Shown in pieces: positions 5,858 through 6,656 of a DNA stretch of 6,656 nucleotides. A program made the translations under genes and the position numbers. Below the pieces are notes generated by a model. The model searched no databases, was not told the origin of the DNA, and saw nothing but the letters and a program-made list of their open reading frames with translations. Source of the DNA: Methanofollis sp. (lineage in GTDB: Archaea; Halobacteriota; Methanomicrobia; Methanomicrobiales; Methanofollaceae). Location of the stretch: the NCBI GenBank assembly GCA_028696365.1, contig JAQVHG010000125.1, positions 1-6,656 of the forward strand, read 5' to 3'. Position 1 is the first letter of the stretch. Every line of letters begins with the position of its first letter.

Positions 5858-5863
5858 AAAAAA
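5858..5863 (-). terminator. oligo-T terminator after the membrane-protein gene
   Basis: Six T on the - strand begin nine bases after the TGA stop of the DUF5658-like gene, preceded by GC-rich CCCCGCTC. Place and composition fit an archaeal U-tract terminator. Confidence 0.45.
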
Positions 5864-5872
5864 GAGCGGGGA

Positions 5873-6181
5873 TCACATCCAGGCCATGGTTAGACTCCAA
5901 CAGTTGTGGAGAACGACGAACATGAAGTACAAACCCACACCCATGAGGTAGGCTACTCCTGCGTTTGTTTTGAGGCGTTCTAGGTATATTGCTCCTGCCA
6001 TGAAGAACGCCCAGGCCGCCACTTTGACGATCACATGGAGATCTGTACCTACGATAGGGGCCATGAGGGGGTTGAGTTCCTGCCCGCCCAGCATGAGTAC
6101 CATATTTGTCGAACATATGTCGGCGATATGGAGAGATATGACGGCGATACCCAGCCAGGCAAGGAGATATTTCTTCTCCAT
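5873..6181 (-). CDS. DUF5658-like small membrane protein
   Basis: A 102-residue hydrophobic protein with about three membrane helices: an N-terminal one (YLLAWLGIAVISLHIADICS), a middle one (HVIVKVAAWAFFMAGAIYL) and a C-terminal one (AYLMGVGLYFMFVVLHNCW). The loop GGQELNPLMAPIVG between the first two, with its preceding Asp, resembles the ELNP signature I associate with DUF5658 proteins of unknown function. I place the start at the ATG at 6181 because AGGGG lies four bases upstream and a TATA-like CATATATGG sits about 27 bases before it. An ATG at 6208 would add nine residues but overlaps that TATA-like site. The gene lies between a CRISPR array and a lone repeat, on the same strand as the inferred pre-crRNA. 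No catalytic motif is visible, and nothing in the sequence ties it to CRISPR function. Confidence 0.75.
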   Translation of the reverse strand: MEKKYLLAWLGIAVISLHIADICSTNMVLMLGGQELNPLMAPIVGTDLHVIVKVAAWAFFMAGAIYLERLKTNAGVAYLMGVGLYFMFVVLHNCWSLTMAWM

Positions 6182-6203
6182 TATTCCCCTATTTGGCAGA
6201 ATG

Positions 6204-6212
6204 TCCATATAT
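6204..6212 (-). promoter_or_regulatory. candidate TATA box of the membrane-protein gene
   Basis: CATATATGG on the - strand is centred about 27 bases before the ATG at 6181, the spacing expected for an archaeal TATA box and a leaderless or nearly leaderless transcript. It lies in the 48-base AT-rich gap between that ATG and the first array repeat, so the gene may have its own promoter rather than depend on array read-through. Confidence 0.4.
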
Positions 6213-6229
6213 GAGTTTTGACTTGTTTT

Positions 6230-6656
6230 GTTTCAATCCCTATCGGGTTTTCTCATCAGCTGCGACACACGCCACGTTCGGAGACGTATCCTACGACCTC
6301 GAGTTTCAATCCCTATCGGGTTTTCTCATCAGCTGCGACGGAAGGATCTCAGCTGACCCCTCCCCCGTACCGACGTTTCAATCCCTATCGGGTTTTCTCA
6401 TCAGCTGCGACGATCGAGCCGCTGGACGAGGGGGGGACGTCGTGACGTTTCAATCCCTATCGGGTTTTCTCATCAGCTGCGACTCAGCGTCCCGTCAGCG
6501 TCGGCCCCCTCCAGCCAGTTTCAATCCCTATCGGGTTTTCTCATCAGCTGCGACCTCGGCGGTGATGCCCTTCAGCGCCTGGAGGTTTCGGTTTCAATCC
6601 CTATCGGGTTTTCTCATCAGCTGCGACAAACCGTCCTCAGCCGGGCCGGCGGCGAC
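6230..6656 (-). CRISPR. CRISPR array, six identical 37-nt repeats, continues past the window
   Basis: Six identical repeats start at 6230, 6303, 6375, 6447, 6518 and 6591. Each begins GTTTCAATCCCTATCGGG and ends CATCAGCTGCGAC on the + strand. Five complete spacers measure 36, 35, 35, 34 and 36 bases, and a sixth is cut at 29 bases by the window edge. All spacers differ. I infer transcription on the - strand because there the repeat ends with ATTGAAAC, the usual eight-base crRNA 5' handle, placed right after a CCC-GATA-GGG stem where a Cas6 enzyme would cut. The leader would then lie to the right, outside the window. The AT-rich bases at 6209-6229 are the one hint for the opposite orientation. 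No cas gene is present, so the subtype (I or III) cannot be assigned. Confidence 0.97.

Noticed and set aside
6218..6445. 75-codon + strand frame with repeated FNPYRVFSSAAT
   Set aside because: It is a translation of the CRISPR repeats and spacers, not a protein gene.

Overview
The window looks like a chromosomal piece of a moderately GC-rich methanogenic archaeon, probably of the order Methanomicrobiales. The reasons are indirect. There is a winged-helix protein with three PAS domains of a kind common in that order, a DUF5658-type small membrane protein, TATA-like promoter elements, oligo-T stretches after genes, and a CRISPR repeat ending in ATTGAAAC on one strand. No ribosomal RNA, tRNA or cas gene is present to fix the taxonomy.

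Layout, left to right. (1) Positions 1-1281, + strand: a ClpP/SppA-fold serine protease of the SDH_sah (serine dehydrogenase proteinase) family, probably cut at its 5' end by the window edge, followed 18 nt later by a 96-residue unknown protein. (2) 1284-1667, - strand: a Doc/Fic-type protein that converges on the small protein with a 2-nt gap and has no visible antitoxin partner. (3) 1704-2380: no convincing gene, but GC-rich hairpins that may belong to a dispersed intergenic repeat. (4) 2381-3130, - strand: a complete classical short-chain dehydrogenase/reductase with a strong Shine-Dalgarno site. (5) 3131-4216: about 1.1 kb with only two weak small reading frames, TATA-like sites and hairpins. 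(6) 4217-5602, + strand: a one-component-like sensor/regulator with an HTH domain followed by three PAS domains. (7) 5735-6656: a CRISPR locus, with a lone variant repeat at 5735-5771, a small three-helix membrane protein gene on the - strand, and then a regular array of six identical 37-nt repeats that runs off the right edge.

The most interesting part is the right end. Read on the - strand, the repeat ends CCC-GATA-GGG followed by ATTGAAAC, the classic crRNA 5' handle. I therefore infer that the array is transcribed leftward, that its leader lies outside the window, and that we see the old (trailer) end. The last repeat is separated from a further repeat by 458 bp holding a membrane-protein gene that points the same way as the inferred pre-crRNA. 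The outlying repeat has one substitution, and it falls in the middle of the short stem next to the expected processing site. The gene may have been inserted into the array tail, or the solitary repeat may be a separate unit.

The genes do not form one obvious pathway. The SDH protease and the 96-residue protein are likely co-transcribed. The Doc protein and the CRISPR array are both accessory or defence-type elements. The SDR and the PAS regulator appear to be stand-alone metabolic and sensory genes.
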